From Trametes villosa (lineage: Eukaryota > Basidiomycota > Agaricomycetes > Polyporales > Polyporaceae): a stretch of 64,000 nucleotides of DNA. Under the pieces are notes generated by a model. The model had not been told where the DNA came from and made no database searches. It saw only the letters and a program-made list of their open reading frames with translations. Made by a program: the position numbers and the translations under genes. The DNA is taken from assembly GCA_002964805.2 (NCBI GenBank), contig PUDQ02000003.1:682001-746000 (forward strand), read 5' to 3'. This document shows positions 54,230 through 64,000 of the stretch, in pieces (position 1 is the first letter of the stretch; the number at the start of each line of letters is the position of its first letter).

Positions 54230-55673
54230 ATGTCTACACCACTGGCAGCGAGGAAATCACTCGATGTACGGCAGATCCTAGTCGAGTCCGCTTCCTGGTC
54301 AGAAGCGAACGAGGCCGTCAGTCTTTCACCATAGAGTGCTCATACGCTGCGGCTCACGGATATCTAGGCTCTCCTCGAGCCGTTCACCCATATTTTCTCG
54401 ATCCCGGGAAAAGAAATCCGGGGACAGATGATCGCCGCATTCAATGCATGGCTGAACGTGCCCGCGGATAAACTCGCAGTAATTTCCAAAGTGGTCAGCA
54501 TGTTGCACACCGCAAGCTTGCTGTGAGTCCGAAGGCCGTTTCGGAAGACTGCCTGACATGACTCAAGCGCAGCGTAGACGACATTGAGGACGACGCACAG
54601 CTCCGAAGAGGGGTGCCCGGTGCGCACGTTGCGATCTACATACAGCTCCGGAGGCCTTACAGGGACCGCAGTCGCCCACAAGATCTATGGCATACCGCAG
54701 ACGATCAACTCGGCAAACTACGTGTACTTCCTTGCCTACCAGGAGCTGTTCGCGCTACGCTCTGGGGTGGGTGCCGATGAGCACGCTGAAGAACGGCTTG
54801 TCCCCTTCAACGAACTAGATCGCATTGTTACAGGTACAGCGATCCGTCAGATCAGCGTATCAGCATTCTCATCCTGGAAACTCAGCCGAACTGCTCTCCC
54901 TTCATCGCGGCCAGGGGCTCGAACTGCTATGGCGCGACTCCCTGCAATGTCCCACAGAAGAGGAATACGTCTCAATGGTCAACAACAGTCAGTGCCTGCT
55001 CCATGCCATCTCGTGTAGGCGGCCTCATGTATATTGTTTCAGAGACCGGTGGCCTCTTTCGCGTCGCGATCAAGCTGATGATGGCCTGTTCGACCACAAA
55101 CGTCGCCGTGTACGTTGTTCCACATTCACGAAGCCGGGTGTAAGGGAGGCTAATGATCGGCGCAGTGACTATGCTCCGCTTGTGAACCTGTTTGGCGTAT
55201 ACTTCCAGATTCGTGACGATTACATGAATCTTCAAAGCACGCAGGTGAGTCTCGTGCCCTAGTTGCGATCCCCGAATGGGGCTGACTCATGATTTTGCCC
55301 GGGCCATAGTATACGGAGAACAAAGGCTTCGCGGAGGATCTGACTGAGGGGAAGTTCAGCTTCCCCATCGTCCACGGCGTCCGTGCAGACACCTCAAACA
55401 GACAACTCCTCAGTACGCACATATTTTGACCTCCGCCAATAGATAACTGACAAACTTCGTAACCTAGACGTCCTCCAGAAACGTCCTACGACACCGACGC
55501 TGAAGACGCACGCCATCGGATACTTGCGCGACCACACAAAGTCGTTTGACTACACCATCGGTGTGATGGACGATCTGGAAGCACAGATCAGGGAGGAAAT
55601 CGCAAGGCTGGGCGGTAACGCCCGGCTGGAGAAGATCATGGATACTCTGCATGTCGAGCGACCTTCGCGCTGA
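54230..55673 (+). CDS. Geranylgeranyl diphosphate synthase (335 aa)
   Basis: Nine exons fit exactly: 54230..54316, 54368..54522, 54573..54619, 54672..54833, 54886..54987, 55043..55109, 55166..55244, 55310..55412 and 55468..55673, total 1008 nt. The first Asp-rich motif DDIEDD follows [29 protein letters not shown] is the family block after it. The second motif is [13 protein letters not shown], followed by [20 protein letters not shown]. The enzyme condenses isopentenyl diphosphate units to geranylgeranyl diphosphate for protein prenylation and isoprenoids, with Mg2+ held by the two Asp motifs. Length and blocks match the fungal BTS1-type enzyme, and no targeting signal is seen. It looks like the housekeeping enzyme; there is no terpene cluster around it. 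Confidence 0.93.
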
Positions 55674-58600
55674 GCGCTATATTTGAACTACGAGGTTCCC
55701 GATAATCGCGCTGGGCTAAGCGGCGCCCTCACCAGAGGTCACATCGCGCATTCAGAGTGCAGAGCTCAGGTATTCGTCATTCCCCTAAACACCGACTTCA
55801 CAGCCACTCTCTTCGTTTCTACTGCCTAACGTGAGCCGCGCCTTGTCCCACCCTCCTTGGCCCGAGGAGGCTGATACGCGATGTTGACGTTCACGACAGG
55901 GAACAATGGGTCCTGGGGTATTTGATTTCATTGCAGGCTGAAGGTGCGGAATCAGTACGTCGTTCCCAGAGTGCAGTCCGACCGCTTGGAGGCTTAGACT
56001 CACACTGAACAACAGTACCTGCCCCAAACCGGAAGTCGCGTATTCGTAACCCGCTTCGCCTGAGCGAGGCCCGTCCAACTCCATTACGGCCTAAAGCTTA
56101 ACGAGCGACACCGACGCTACCGCGAGCCGGCGCGGCGCATCTTGGATTGGCGCGGACTCGCTTCAGGCTACCGCGAGCAACGAGTGCAGAAACAAAAGTT
56201 AGCACTGGGGGGTGGCACATGAGGACAAGAAACGAACGTACTTTGTCGGGTTACTGCGACTCCGGTAACCATATTATCACCCCCTCCAAACGCGGCACCT
56301 CTAGTGTGTATGCGGTGAACGCAACACGGAGGCGGTGCGAGGACGGTGGGTGTCTTCTGACGACGACCCCCTCCACAAAGGAGAGCTTTATATCATCGAC
56401 CCTGTAGCGCAAAGTTGCTGCGGTACTGTTGCAGCTGGGGGTCGCAAACTCAACCCAGCTACCGCAATCCAGCTCTGGTAGGCCACGTCCCGTACGGCAG
56501 CAATCGCGCTCGCACGCAGGCCTGCTTCGAGAGTCTCCATGAGAGACTGGCCGCAGCAGCAACCTTCGCTGTATATATCGAACACTGCGATGCTACAGCA
56601 GACGACCAGCTGACCTTTGGGAAGCCACGACGATGACTGCGGCACCCAAGGACCCGAAGCAAAGTGCATCCACGTTCCCAGCGGCAGCTATACGATTATG
56701 CTGACGGTCGCCGCAGCTGACTTCACGGCCGCAGCAACTCCATAATCGATCGGACGTTGTGTAGCCTTGCGTAACCGTAGGGGCAACACGAGCTCAGCCC
56801 TGCAACGATGCAACACGGTTGCAGAGTATGACATATCATACTACTCGGCTCAGGCTCTAGGTCGGACTCGTGGATATCTCGAGGCTCGGATGCGCGATTG
56901 ATTTGCCGCTGAGGCTACAACAAGTATTTGGTTATCTCGAAAGCCGGGGCACCGTCGCTCGGGTCAGACGGCACCCATGCTGCTCTAGTCCACCGTTCCT
57001 CCGCGAGCATGCAGCCATTTGAGGCGCTTCTTCGGTCCGGAAGCCAGTGTGGCTGGTCGTCCTGGGTTATTTGTTTTCAGATGTGATCCATTGGATCCAT
57101 ACGTTGTGTCAACCGCGGAGACTGAGTCCCCACGGCGGAAGCACAACATACTCCCCGTATTCTAAAACCTGTGTCAGCATACTAGAGATACTTTGGCCGG
57201 CGACATGTCAAACTCACTGGGGTTGCCCACCATCACGCCGCCATCTCCACATCAGGATATCGAAATGGCGCCCTCATAGTCTGTAGGGGGTGTCGAGATG
57301 AGTGCGAGTCCTTGACATGGATAGAGAAGAGGGGACTGAGCGACGCACGAGCTGCCTGGGTTGCCACTGCCTCTTGGAGGCGGATGTCCATTAGAGAGAT
57401 ACGCATCGCGCTCGAGGAGGTTTATATCGGATCCTGCACCGACACGTGGGTCGTGGGATCCCCGATCACGGCAGGCCGCACCGCGACTGCGGTAGAAGGC
57501 AAGTACCATTGTGCATCCGCTGAGTAACACTGGTCTGAGTTGTGCGAACAGCCGTAGTAATTGTCTGTCCTGAGTATTCCAGGGTTACTGGACCTGGTGT
57601 GTCGTCGCCGACTACTGAGAAGGACCAACAAATATGGTGCTGGCAAGCGCGGGCGAGCGGTAGCTACTACTCACGAACACCGCCACCAAAGTATTACGGT
57701 CGAAGTAAGTCTCTGTGCACGCCCCAGCATGACACTATAACTGCGAGGGAGACGATGGGAGAATATGATATGTGTACAAAATTTCAGGTTGCGTTGATGC
57801 TTGTGCGTTGCGTCGGTACAAATACAAGTGCGTCCGTTCCTAGAACCCCCAACAACCCCCGATAACCCAAAAGAACGTAGTCCGACACACGAGGACACCG
57901 CGGGGAGCCAGCAAGAGCGTGCGCCGCAGCCGCGTGTCCGTGCGCTATCTTCAAGCGCAGGTCACCAGACCCGGCTCGACTCGCGTTCGAGCGTCGCCCA
58001 TGCTGCGCGGGTGCACTCGTCGCACCGGTCGTGGATCAGGCTCAGTACGCGCCGGTGTTCGCGGGGGATCTGCGACACATGAGGCCTCGGTTAGTGACCG
58101 GGGAGAAGAAGCAAGGAGCGCGGGCTATATCGGGCGCGGCACGCACCCTTGCGCAGGTACACGTCCGCTGTCCCGGCCGGTGTTTGTGCGCCTTGCTGAG
58201 CGCACAGCTCGGGGAGCCGCAGTCTGTTGTGTTGCCGCTTTCGTACATCTTTACATAGTGCTGCCCGGTGTGTCAGCACGCTATTTCCGCCGGAATGAGC
58301 GCCGCGCAGCTAACCTCGCACTTGCGGTGGTAGTTTCCGAAGCTGACAGGGACAACCGGCGTTACAACAGTAGCCTCGAGGATACGCCGAGGGAAGTGTG
58401 CTCACCACTCAATCTCGCACATCTTGACTGGAGTGTAGTAGTAGAGTATAGAGGAGGCGGTAGATAGACAACAATGTCTGTAGTAATGGTAGGGTCTAAT
58501 ACTGAGGGGCTTAGGACTGTCGAAGATGGGGTGAGTAGCAACAGTCGAGGGGAGGCCCGAATGCCCGAGGTATGTTGGCCTGACCCAGGGAGACCCGGGT

Positions 58601-60615
58601 GCTTTAAGTACTCCCCCGCACGCGCATTTCCAGCGACGACACGCCCGCCACGCCGCATCCGCCTCCGCATCCGATCGCTGCGAGCCAAAACAAAGAGAGG
58701 GAAGCGCACGCCCGTTCCGGCCCCCCTGCCCGCATCCGATTCCGAGTCCGTCTCCCTTCCAGCACCTCCGGGTGGGCGTGCGCGCCCAGCCAGGGGCACG
58801 AGCCGGCGTCGTGTGATCAGCACGGCCGTGGGTGCGCACCCAATCAGACAGCGCGCCGTGCGTCTGATCCTGCCCGCGCACGCCCCGTCCCCTGCGCATG
58901 CCTCGGAGGCGGAGCCTCGATCAACGGTATCGCAGCAGTACTCCCCGCGGCGTCGGTCACCGCACCAGGAATGGCATTTCTGCGTCCTCGTCGCGGAGGA
59001 CGGTTGAAGGGGGAGCCCGTCACGGATGCGGGCATGGGAAGGTGCGGCCTCGTTTCGAGCGGCCGTACTCGCAGTTCGGTCCGATGTGACGGGGGGCGCA
59101 CACAGGCATCCGCTCCGTCGCGCCGGAAGGAAGCGCAGCAGGCCGCAGGAAGGAAACCAGTGGGTGGCTGAGTGCGATCCGCCCTGGGATCTCAGCGAAG
59201 GACCGCCGTTGTGGCCGGTGAGATCCCAGCGGGGGAGATGGAGCGCGCGACGCGCGAGCCTCCTCGACAGCTTAATGTGATCGGGCGAGATGTGCAGTAG
59301 AAGACGCTGTGTACGTGCCCGGTTCTCAGCACAGTTTCGGAATTTTGAAGGGCCCTGTACTTGCATGCGACGCAGTTTCGGATTGAGGCGTCCTGCAATC
59401 AGTGAGAGAGGCCCCCGGAGAAGGCCCTGGAATGCGGACAGAGAGGATGCCGGACGCTGGTGACGACGCCAGGACCCTGCTTTGTCCCCGCTACATCATA
59501 GATGACACCTCCGTCAAAGTGGGCTTGTTATGAGCGTTCTTGCCCAAACGAGGCTCGACGGCCCAATGCCCAATGCTCCACGAAACGCCGTTTTACGAAG
59601 CATTGAGGGTCGAGGCCCCAGCTGCGTCGAAGCTCACGCCGTGCTCCGCGCCGAACCAACCACTGCACACGAGCAGTTTTCTAGCCTGTCTTCCCCTTTA
59701 GGCCGCACGTCTCGCCTCGGGCGCGCGGGTAGATCAAGATCAGCAGCGCAACGGCGGTGACACTGGCAGCCCCGCGTCAGCACCGGGCACGGCGGAAAGG
59801 CTGCGAGCAACCGTCCCGCTGTCCCCGAGTGAAGCCGCTGGGAACGAGAAGCGCAGCGCTTTACGTTTGACTTAGTAGTCACCCGCGCGGTGAGAACTCT
59901 GGGGAGATCGAAGCAGGCAAACTGGCATGCGGTATCCCCGCTCAGAGTGAAGGATCTGCTTGGCGTTCGCCGCTTCCTTCAGCCAAGTGTGGCATAATAC
60001 GGCTCTTGGATGCGCTCTCATCCTCCTGTATAATCGCCTCCGGCGGGCATAGCGCAAGTGTTGCGAACAGGAAAATGGAGTCGTTGGAGGAGCGTGTGTG
60101 CGGGAACGTCGGCAACCAATAATTACGCGGGCGGACGAGTGTCCTGGCTTCGATCTGAACAGGACACCCGTTCGCACTGGCAGGTGGCACGAGCAGCTCC
60201 CATACCCCGTCACGCGACCACAATCCAGCGATCGTTGCGACGGACCTGGGCGTTTCTGACAGCGGTATCACCGACGAGTCAATGGTAGGAGCGAGTCTCT
60301 CCTTCGCGCCGCGGGTTCTCCCTCTTCGGGGTCTGGAGCGGGCCGCAACCCTCGAATGCAAAGCATAAGCAAGTCGCCGCGACGCCAACGCCGCCGCCCA
60401 CGGATCCTGAGCCAACTTGACGCCGCGGTGGCAAGGCGCGGCCGCCCAGGCGGCGACAGCGTTCGGATGGTCGCCCCCGCCTCCGGGGTCGTGCCAGCCT
60501 TCCAACTTCCAAGGGTGCACGCCCGCCGCCGGCACAGAGAGCCGACTCTCGCCCGCACTGTCTCCGAGGACGAACGACGCTCATCATTGTGGCGAAGCGC
60601 GCAGCCTGAGGGTCC
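55674..60615. other. 4.9-kb gene-poor region
   Basis: I found no ORF with family resemblance, periodic codon bias or consistent splicing. The longest ORF (58362-59366, minus) is Arg/Ser/Pro-rich and looks like GC-rich noise. Base composition shifts from mixed (55.7-57.9 kb) to strongly GC-rich (58.6-60.6 kb). An inverted repeat lies at 59184-59229. It may be decayed mobile-element sequence, but no ends or enzyme remnants were recognised. Confidence 0.5.
59184..59229. repeat. Inverted repeat, 11-bp arms
   Basis: CTGGGATCTCA (59184-59194) and TGAGATCCCAG (59219-59229) are perfect inverted copies separated by 24 nt, able to form a stem-loop. No associated gene is visible. Confidence 0.7.
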
Positions 60616-63227
60616 CTACTGGCTCGGGTAGTCGTAGAAACCCTTCCCGCTCTTCTTCCCCAGCCACTGCGCGTCCACCATGCGCTCGAGCAGCACGCTC
60701 GGGCGGTACTTCGAGTCGCCCGTGCCCGTGTAGAGCGTCTGCTGGATCGCGAGGCACGTGTCCAGGCCGATGCTGCGGTCACGGGTCCGTGCAGGTGGGC
60801 GCACACCGGCAGCGTACAGGCGGCGAGTGGGCGGTGGGCGGATATTTGTAGTAGGAAGTCGAGGTGCAGGAACGGGAAGAGGGTGCACGCACGCAAGATC
60901 AGGTGAGCCGCAGAAGTTTTCCCGGGACGTACAGGCCGGTTGAATGGTCGCCAGTGGATCGAGTGCGAATGCGAGTGGGAGATGCAGCGGCAGTGTGGAA
61001 AGGAAGGCGTCGGCGGGGAGCAGGGCGAGGCAGAGCAGGAATGTGCGCAAGATGATTGGTGCTGGAGTCAGTGCCGATGTTCGCATGCACAAGCGGGCAC
61101 TTACAAGTCAGCTGTGAAGGGCAAAGTCTCGCAAATGAGATCGGCGTGTCATACACTACAAATCGACGCACCTAGCTGGAGCGGGCCCATCGGGTGATTC
61201 ATGCCCAGCTTCAAAGTCTTGTCGATGTCATCCCGGGTGGCAACTCCCTGATTAAAAGGTGAGGAGGCGCATCCGCTTCATGGATGGCGAGCCGTTACCT
61301 TCTCGAGACACATAATTGCCTGGGCGGGAAAGGCGAGGCAGGCATTGGCGCGTTAGGCACGTGAGGAAGGCAGCGTTAACAGCGCACCTCGTTGATGAAT
61401 GGCATCAGCAACGCGTTCGCCACAAATCCCGGAACGTCTTGCGATGAGGTGACCTCTGCAAATCGAAGATTTTAGCGGTTTGCGAATCAATGGGCTGAAA
61501 AGAGGCAGAGGGAGAAGCACCGGCAGGTCTAACCACGACCGTAAAATGACAGATTTAGCGGTGTGGAACGACTCGCCGCTTGAACGCGCTGCTCTGATGG
61601 ATGAGTGGCGGAGATGAACGCGGCAGATGTACGCGTTGGATGCTCGCTGTAGCACTGTCACCGTAGGATGGCCGCTCGACGCGCTGTAGCCCATCAGCAC
61701 TGTCTACTACCGGTACCACGAACGCCCATGTGTGCGCTGAGCCACCCTCGACGGGTCGCAGGTACATGCATACGTCCCACGTATGTAGATGATGTCTTCG
61801 GACAATACGTTGAAGGCTTAGGCAGCTCGTATCCAGGGGGAGGGGGTAGAGGGATGAAAGCGGCGCACGACGCGCGGTGTCGGGCTTGCAAAAGTCCGCC
61901 CAATGCGTGTTGCGCTCGTCACGTACATGGCGCTGAGAGGCAGCGCCACACTGGGCGCAGCTGCCCGCCGTCTCAATGTCCGACCCAGGGCCAAAGCGCG
62001 AAGTACGGAGGTCGCCCACATCCTTACACTCCTGCGTGCTGACTTAGACCCAGTTGAGACTTTCAGACCACACCAGCCCTACTTCCGGGGTTAACAAGAG
62101 CCCGACCGTTCAAGCTCCCCAAGCGCATGGAGGCCAGATGGTTAGTTCCCATCGTTTGCGGGCGTTTGTAGCGTGCGACGGCGGCATGGTCGACCTTCTG
62201 TGTCGAGTCATGCTGCCGCAGCCCAGCACTACTGCTGTGATGTAATAGAACGACCTTAAGAACAAGTAACGCACCCTTTCCGCAGGCTATCGCGAACGCG
62301 CGGGCGCGCTCCAGCGTTTCTGGCGCAGTCTGCACCGCAGCAATCAACTCCACGAGTTTCTATCGGACAAAGCGCGACGCGAGATAGAACCTCGCGTGAG
62401 TAACACCGCATACACCCGCGTAGAATACAGAGACGCACCATCACGGGCACGGGGTTGAAGAAGTGCAGCCCGACGACTCTTGACGCGCTTTGCTGGCCTT
62501 CGGGGTCGGACGCGGTCTTCCCCTCGGGGATGGTCGCCGCGGCAATCTTCGTGATGCTGATCGAGGACGTGTTCGTGGCGAGGATCGTCTTGGGCGAGAG
62601 TTCCGCCGATAGCGAGCGGAAGATGCCCTGCTTGAGCGCGAGGTTTTCCGAGACCGCCTGGAGGGGATTCGTAACGGCGTCAGTGACATAGACTTTCACC
62701 GAAAGGAAGGAATGCCAGTACGGCCGACAGGGTGCATGTTCCCGTAACGAGCTTACAATGTCACGAACCCTTTGTCTGAGCAAAGGATGGTTGGGACACT
62801 TATAATCCGCTACAAGTTCTTGCACCCTTTCGGGCGCCCAGGGATACTATGTTTGCCGCGTAACAAGCTAAATGGAGAGATACATTACCTCAACCACCAT
62901 GTCCGCCTCCCGGAAGCTCTTCAGCTCGTCGACCACCGTCAAACGGTCGCGCGCCTCCTTCGCGGCCTCCGAGGATATCTTGCCCTTCGCGACATCCTTC
63001 GCGAGCAGCTTGTCCATAAGCGCCAGCCCTGACTTGACCTGCGCGGCAGACCTGTCGTGTAACAGGACGGGGACCTTCGCGTGGACCGCTGACACGAACG
63101 CAATCCCCAGACCTGGACCAGAAGTGTAAGACGCCGCGAGCGCTGCCGACGGATGTGAAGTCCAGGGCTCACCCATCTGGCCTGCGCCAATGACGCCAAG
63201 TTTCTTGATTCCGTGTGCAATGCTCAT
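60616..63227 (-). CDS. 3-hydroxyacyl-CoA dehydrogenase (303 aa) with a 7-nt microexon
   Basis: Exons are 63227..63173, 63112..62889, 62657..62439, 62359..62275, 61455..61388, 61319..61299, 61247..61172, 61111..61105 and 60772..60616, total 912 nt. The Rossmann start is [20 protein letters not shown]. Further blocks are [91 protein letters not shown] and [12 protein letters not shown]. These are the NAD-binding and C-terminal domains of 3HCDH, which oxidises 3-hydroxyacyl-CoA in beta-oxidation or butanoate metabolism. The final junction only works with the microexon CTGACTT, giving Ala-Asp-Phe. Three introns are unusually long (231, 819 and 332 nt). The C-terminus is not a PTS1 signal. It is divergent from a carrier gene. 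Confidence 0.9.
61105..61111 (-). other. 7-nt microexon of the 3-hydroxyacyl-CoA dehydrogenase gene
   Basis: On the minus strand, acceptor CTTCACAG precedes CTGACTT, which is followed by the perfect donor GTAAGT. With G from the exon before and C from the exon after it encodes Ala-Asp-Phe, the expected LADFIGLDTC. The flanking introns are 60 and 332 nt. Confidence 0.85.
61456..62274 (-). other. 819-nt intron in the dehydrogenase gene
   Basis: The donor GTGCGT and the acceptor TTTGCAG are clear, and both flanking exons are certain from the protein. No ORF, RNA gene or terminal repeat was recognised inside. Confidence 0.7.
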
Positions 63228-63709
63228 GTTTACTGCCGGTCGCGCTGTAGTTTGTGGGTGTGTGGTGGACGACTCGACGAGGTGAGCGTTGCGGACGGGG
63301 ATGGCGCGCCCCCGCATTCGCGTCGCGCCTCCAAGATCCGGATGCGGGGTAGCCGAGGATCATGTGATTGGCGTTCAAGCGCCGCCTTCCAAATTGAACC
63401 TCCGCCGACGCGTCGCGACGCGCTCTGTGTTACTGTATGCGCGTCTAGCATCCGCCATCCTCTCTTTCTCTGCTACCACCATCACCACCATCTTCCTCAA
63501 TCTTCCTGCCATATACTCGCGAACGTCCCCTCCTACTGCCACATGTATAATGCCAACGCCATACTTGCGCATTACGCGTCCGGAATGGTATTCGTTAAGG
63601 AATCACGTGGTTATCCGGCTACTAAACGACGTCATCGACGAATGCAGCCCGCCTATAACCCCGGGAGGCGTCGTTGACGGCTTCACCATCCGACGATAAA
63701 CACCTCACA
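63228..63709. promoter_or_regulatory. Divergent promoter of the dehydrogenase and carrier genes
   Basis: A 482-bp interval between start codons, with a CACCATCACCACCATC repeat at about 63477-63492. No TATA box is clear. Confidence 0.5.
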
Positions 63710-64000
63710 ATGACCTCCTCACTTCCCCCTCTCGCTCAAGCACTGTCTGGTGCTCTTGGCAGCGCAACTGCGAATTCTATATCTTATCCCTTGGACCTAG
63801 TTGCTACCAAACTCCAAACAGCGAGGTCGAGAAAGCTCCAAGGCTTGCGGGGAGTATTGCGGCTACTCAAACACGTCCTGCGGACGGAGGGGCTGGCAGG
63901 ACTATACGATGGTCTCGGCGCCGATACCGCATCTACGCTAGTGTCGAAGTATGTCTGGTTCTTGCCCAGTGAAGCTCGCTATCACGCACTAACGGTGGTT
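63710..64000 (+). CDS. Mitochondrial carrier family protein, 5' part, truncated by window edge
   Basis: Exon 1 is 63710..63948, giving MTSSLPPLAQALSGALGSAT and then ANSISYPLDLVATKLQTARS. The PLDLVATK segment is the first PxD/ExxK/R carrier signature. LKHVLRTEGLAGLYDGLGAD is the typical matrix-helix and (D/E)GxxxxYxG motif, ending in TASTLVS. A GTATGT donor follows at 63949 and the gene leaves the window in its first intron or next exon. The start resembles peroxisomal adenine-nucleotide/PMP34-type carriers, which would fit the divergent beta-oxidation gene, but the substrate cannot be told from 80 residues. Confidence 0.88.
   Translation, partial: MTSSLPPLAQALSGALGSATANSISYPLDLVATKLQTARSRKLQGLRGVLRLLKHVLRTEGLAGLYDGLGADTASTLVSKYVWFLPSEARYHALTVV

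Noticed and set aside
57545..57646. Translation containing SSRRRHTRS, similar to adapter-derived protein artefacts
   Set aside because: The underlying bases do not look like a sequencing adapter, and the match is a short chance resemblance.
58362..59366. 334-codon minus-strand ORF
   Set aside because: Arg/Ser/Pro-rich translation without domains, in GC-rich sequence where stops are rare. Parallel ORFs of similar quality exist in other frames.
1..64000. CRISPR arrays, bacterial operons, prophage or complete transposons
   Set aside because: None was seen. The spliced genes identify eukaryotic DNA, and no transposase, reverse transcriptase or integrase motifs were recognised in any frame.

Overview
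The window looks like nuclear DNA from a filamentous basidiomycete, most probably an agaricomycete such as a polypore. The evidence is GC-rich coding sequence, many short GT-AG introns (mostly 50-70 nt), dense genes on both strands, no operons, and protein families typical of these fungi. These include expanded F-box/LRR-like genes, a proteinase K-type subtilase, a SulP transporter, glucosidase II alpha, GCN1 and a GGPP synthase. The species assignment is inference; no ribosomal or mitochondrial marker is present. All gene models were made by reading splice sites by eye and have not been checked against transcripts.

Layout. 1-4.4 kb: the 5' part of a SulP anion transporter (-), a small unknown gene (-) and an unknown acidic/Ser-Pro-rich protein (+). 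4.7-31.6 kb: a cluster of eight F-box-like genes in two subfamilies. Subfamily A has five members: 4760-6416 (-), 12125-13860 (-), 14209-15860 (+), 17061-18718 (+) and 29677-31637 (+). Subfamily B has three: 20187-22195 (-), 22564-24449 (-) and 27582-29297 (+). Interleaved are a low-complexity protein, a secreted subtilase, a small unknown gene and an Sld7-like replication factor. 32-33.9 kb: two tandem cyclase-family (kynurenine formamidase-like) genes. 34.4-44.4 kb: ER glucosidase II alpha, an unknown gene, an HMG-box transcription factor and an MFS transporter of the DHA2 type. 44.6-55.7 kb: GCN1 (-) and geranylgeranyl diphosphate synthase (+), divergent from a shared 431-bp promoter. 55.7-60.6 kb: about 4.9 kb with no supportable gene. 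60.6-64 kb: a 3-hydroxyacyl-CoA dehydrogenase (-) divergent from a mitochondrial-carrier-family gene (+) that runs off the window.

The most interesting structure is the birth and decay of genes in F-box subfamily A. One locus was copied in inverted orientation and carried along the 3' end of its unrelated neighbour, now a dead fragment at about 16.2-16.5 kb. A divergent gene pair was then copied in tandem, and one copy lost almost its whole coding region, leaving only its tail (16.5-16.7 kb) and its promoter. One surviving member (4760-6416) has a 5-bp tandem duplication that breaks the frame. The four clustered genes share a near-palindromic promoter element, CCGGCATTTGCCGG, about 90-110 bp before each start codon. 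I saw no convincing sign of a wholly new biological system. The best candidates for new biology are this shared promoter element with its co-duplicated F-box genes, a 7-nt microexon in the hydroxyacyl-CoA dehydrogenase, and palindromic sites near the HMG-box gene and in the GCN1/GGPPS promoter.
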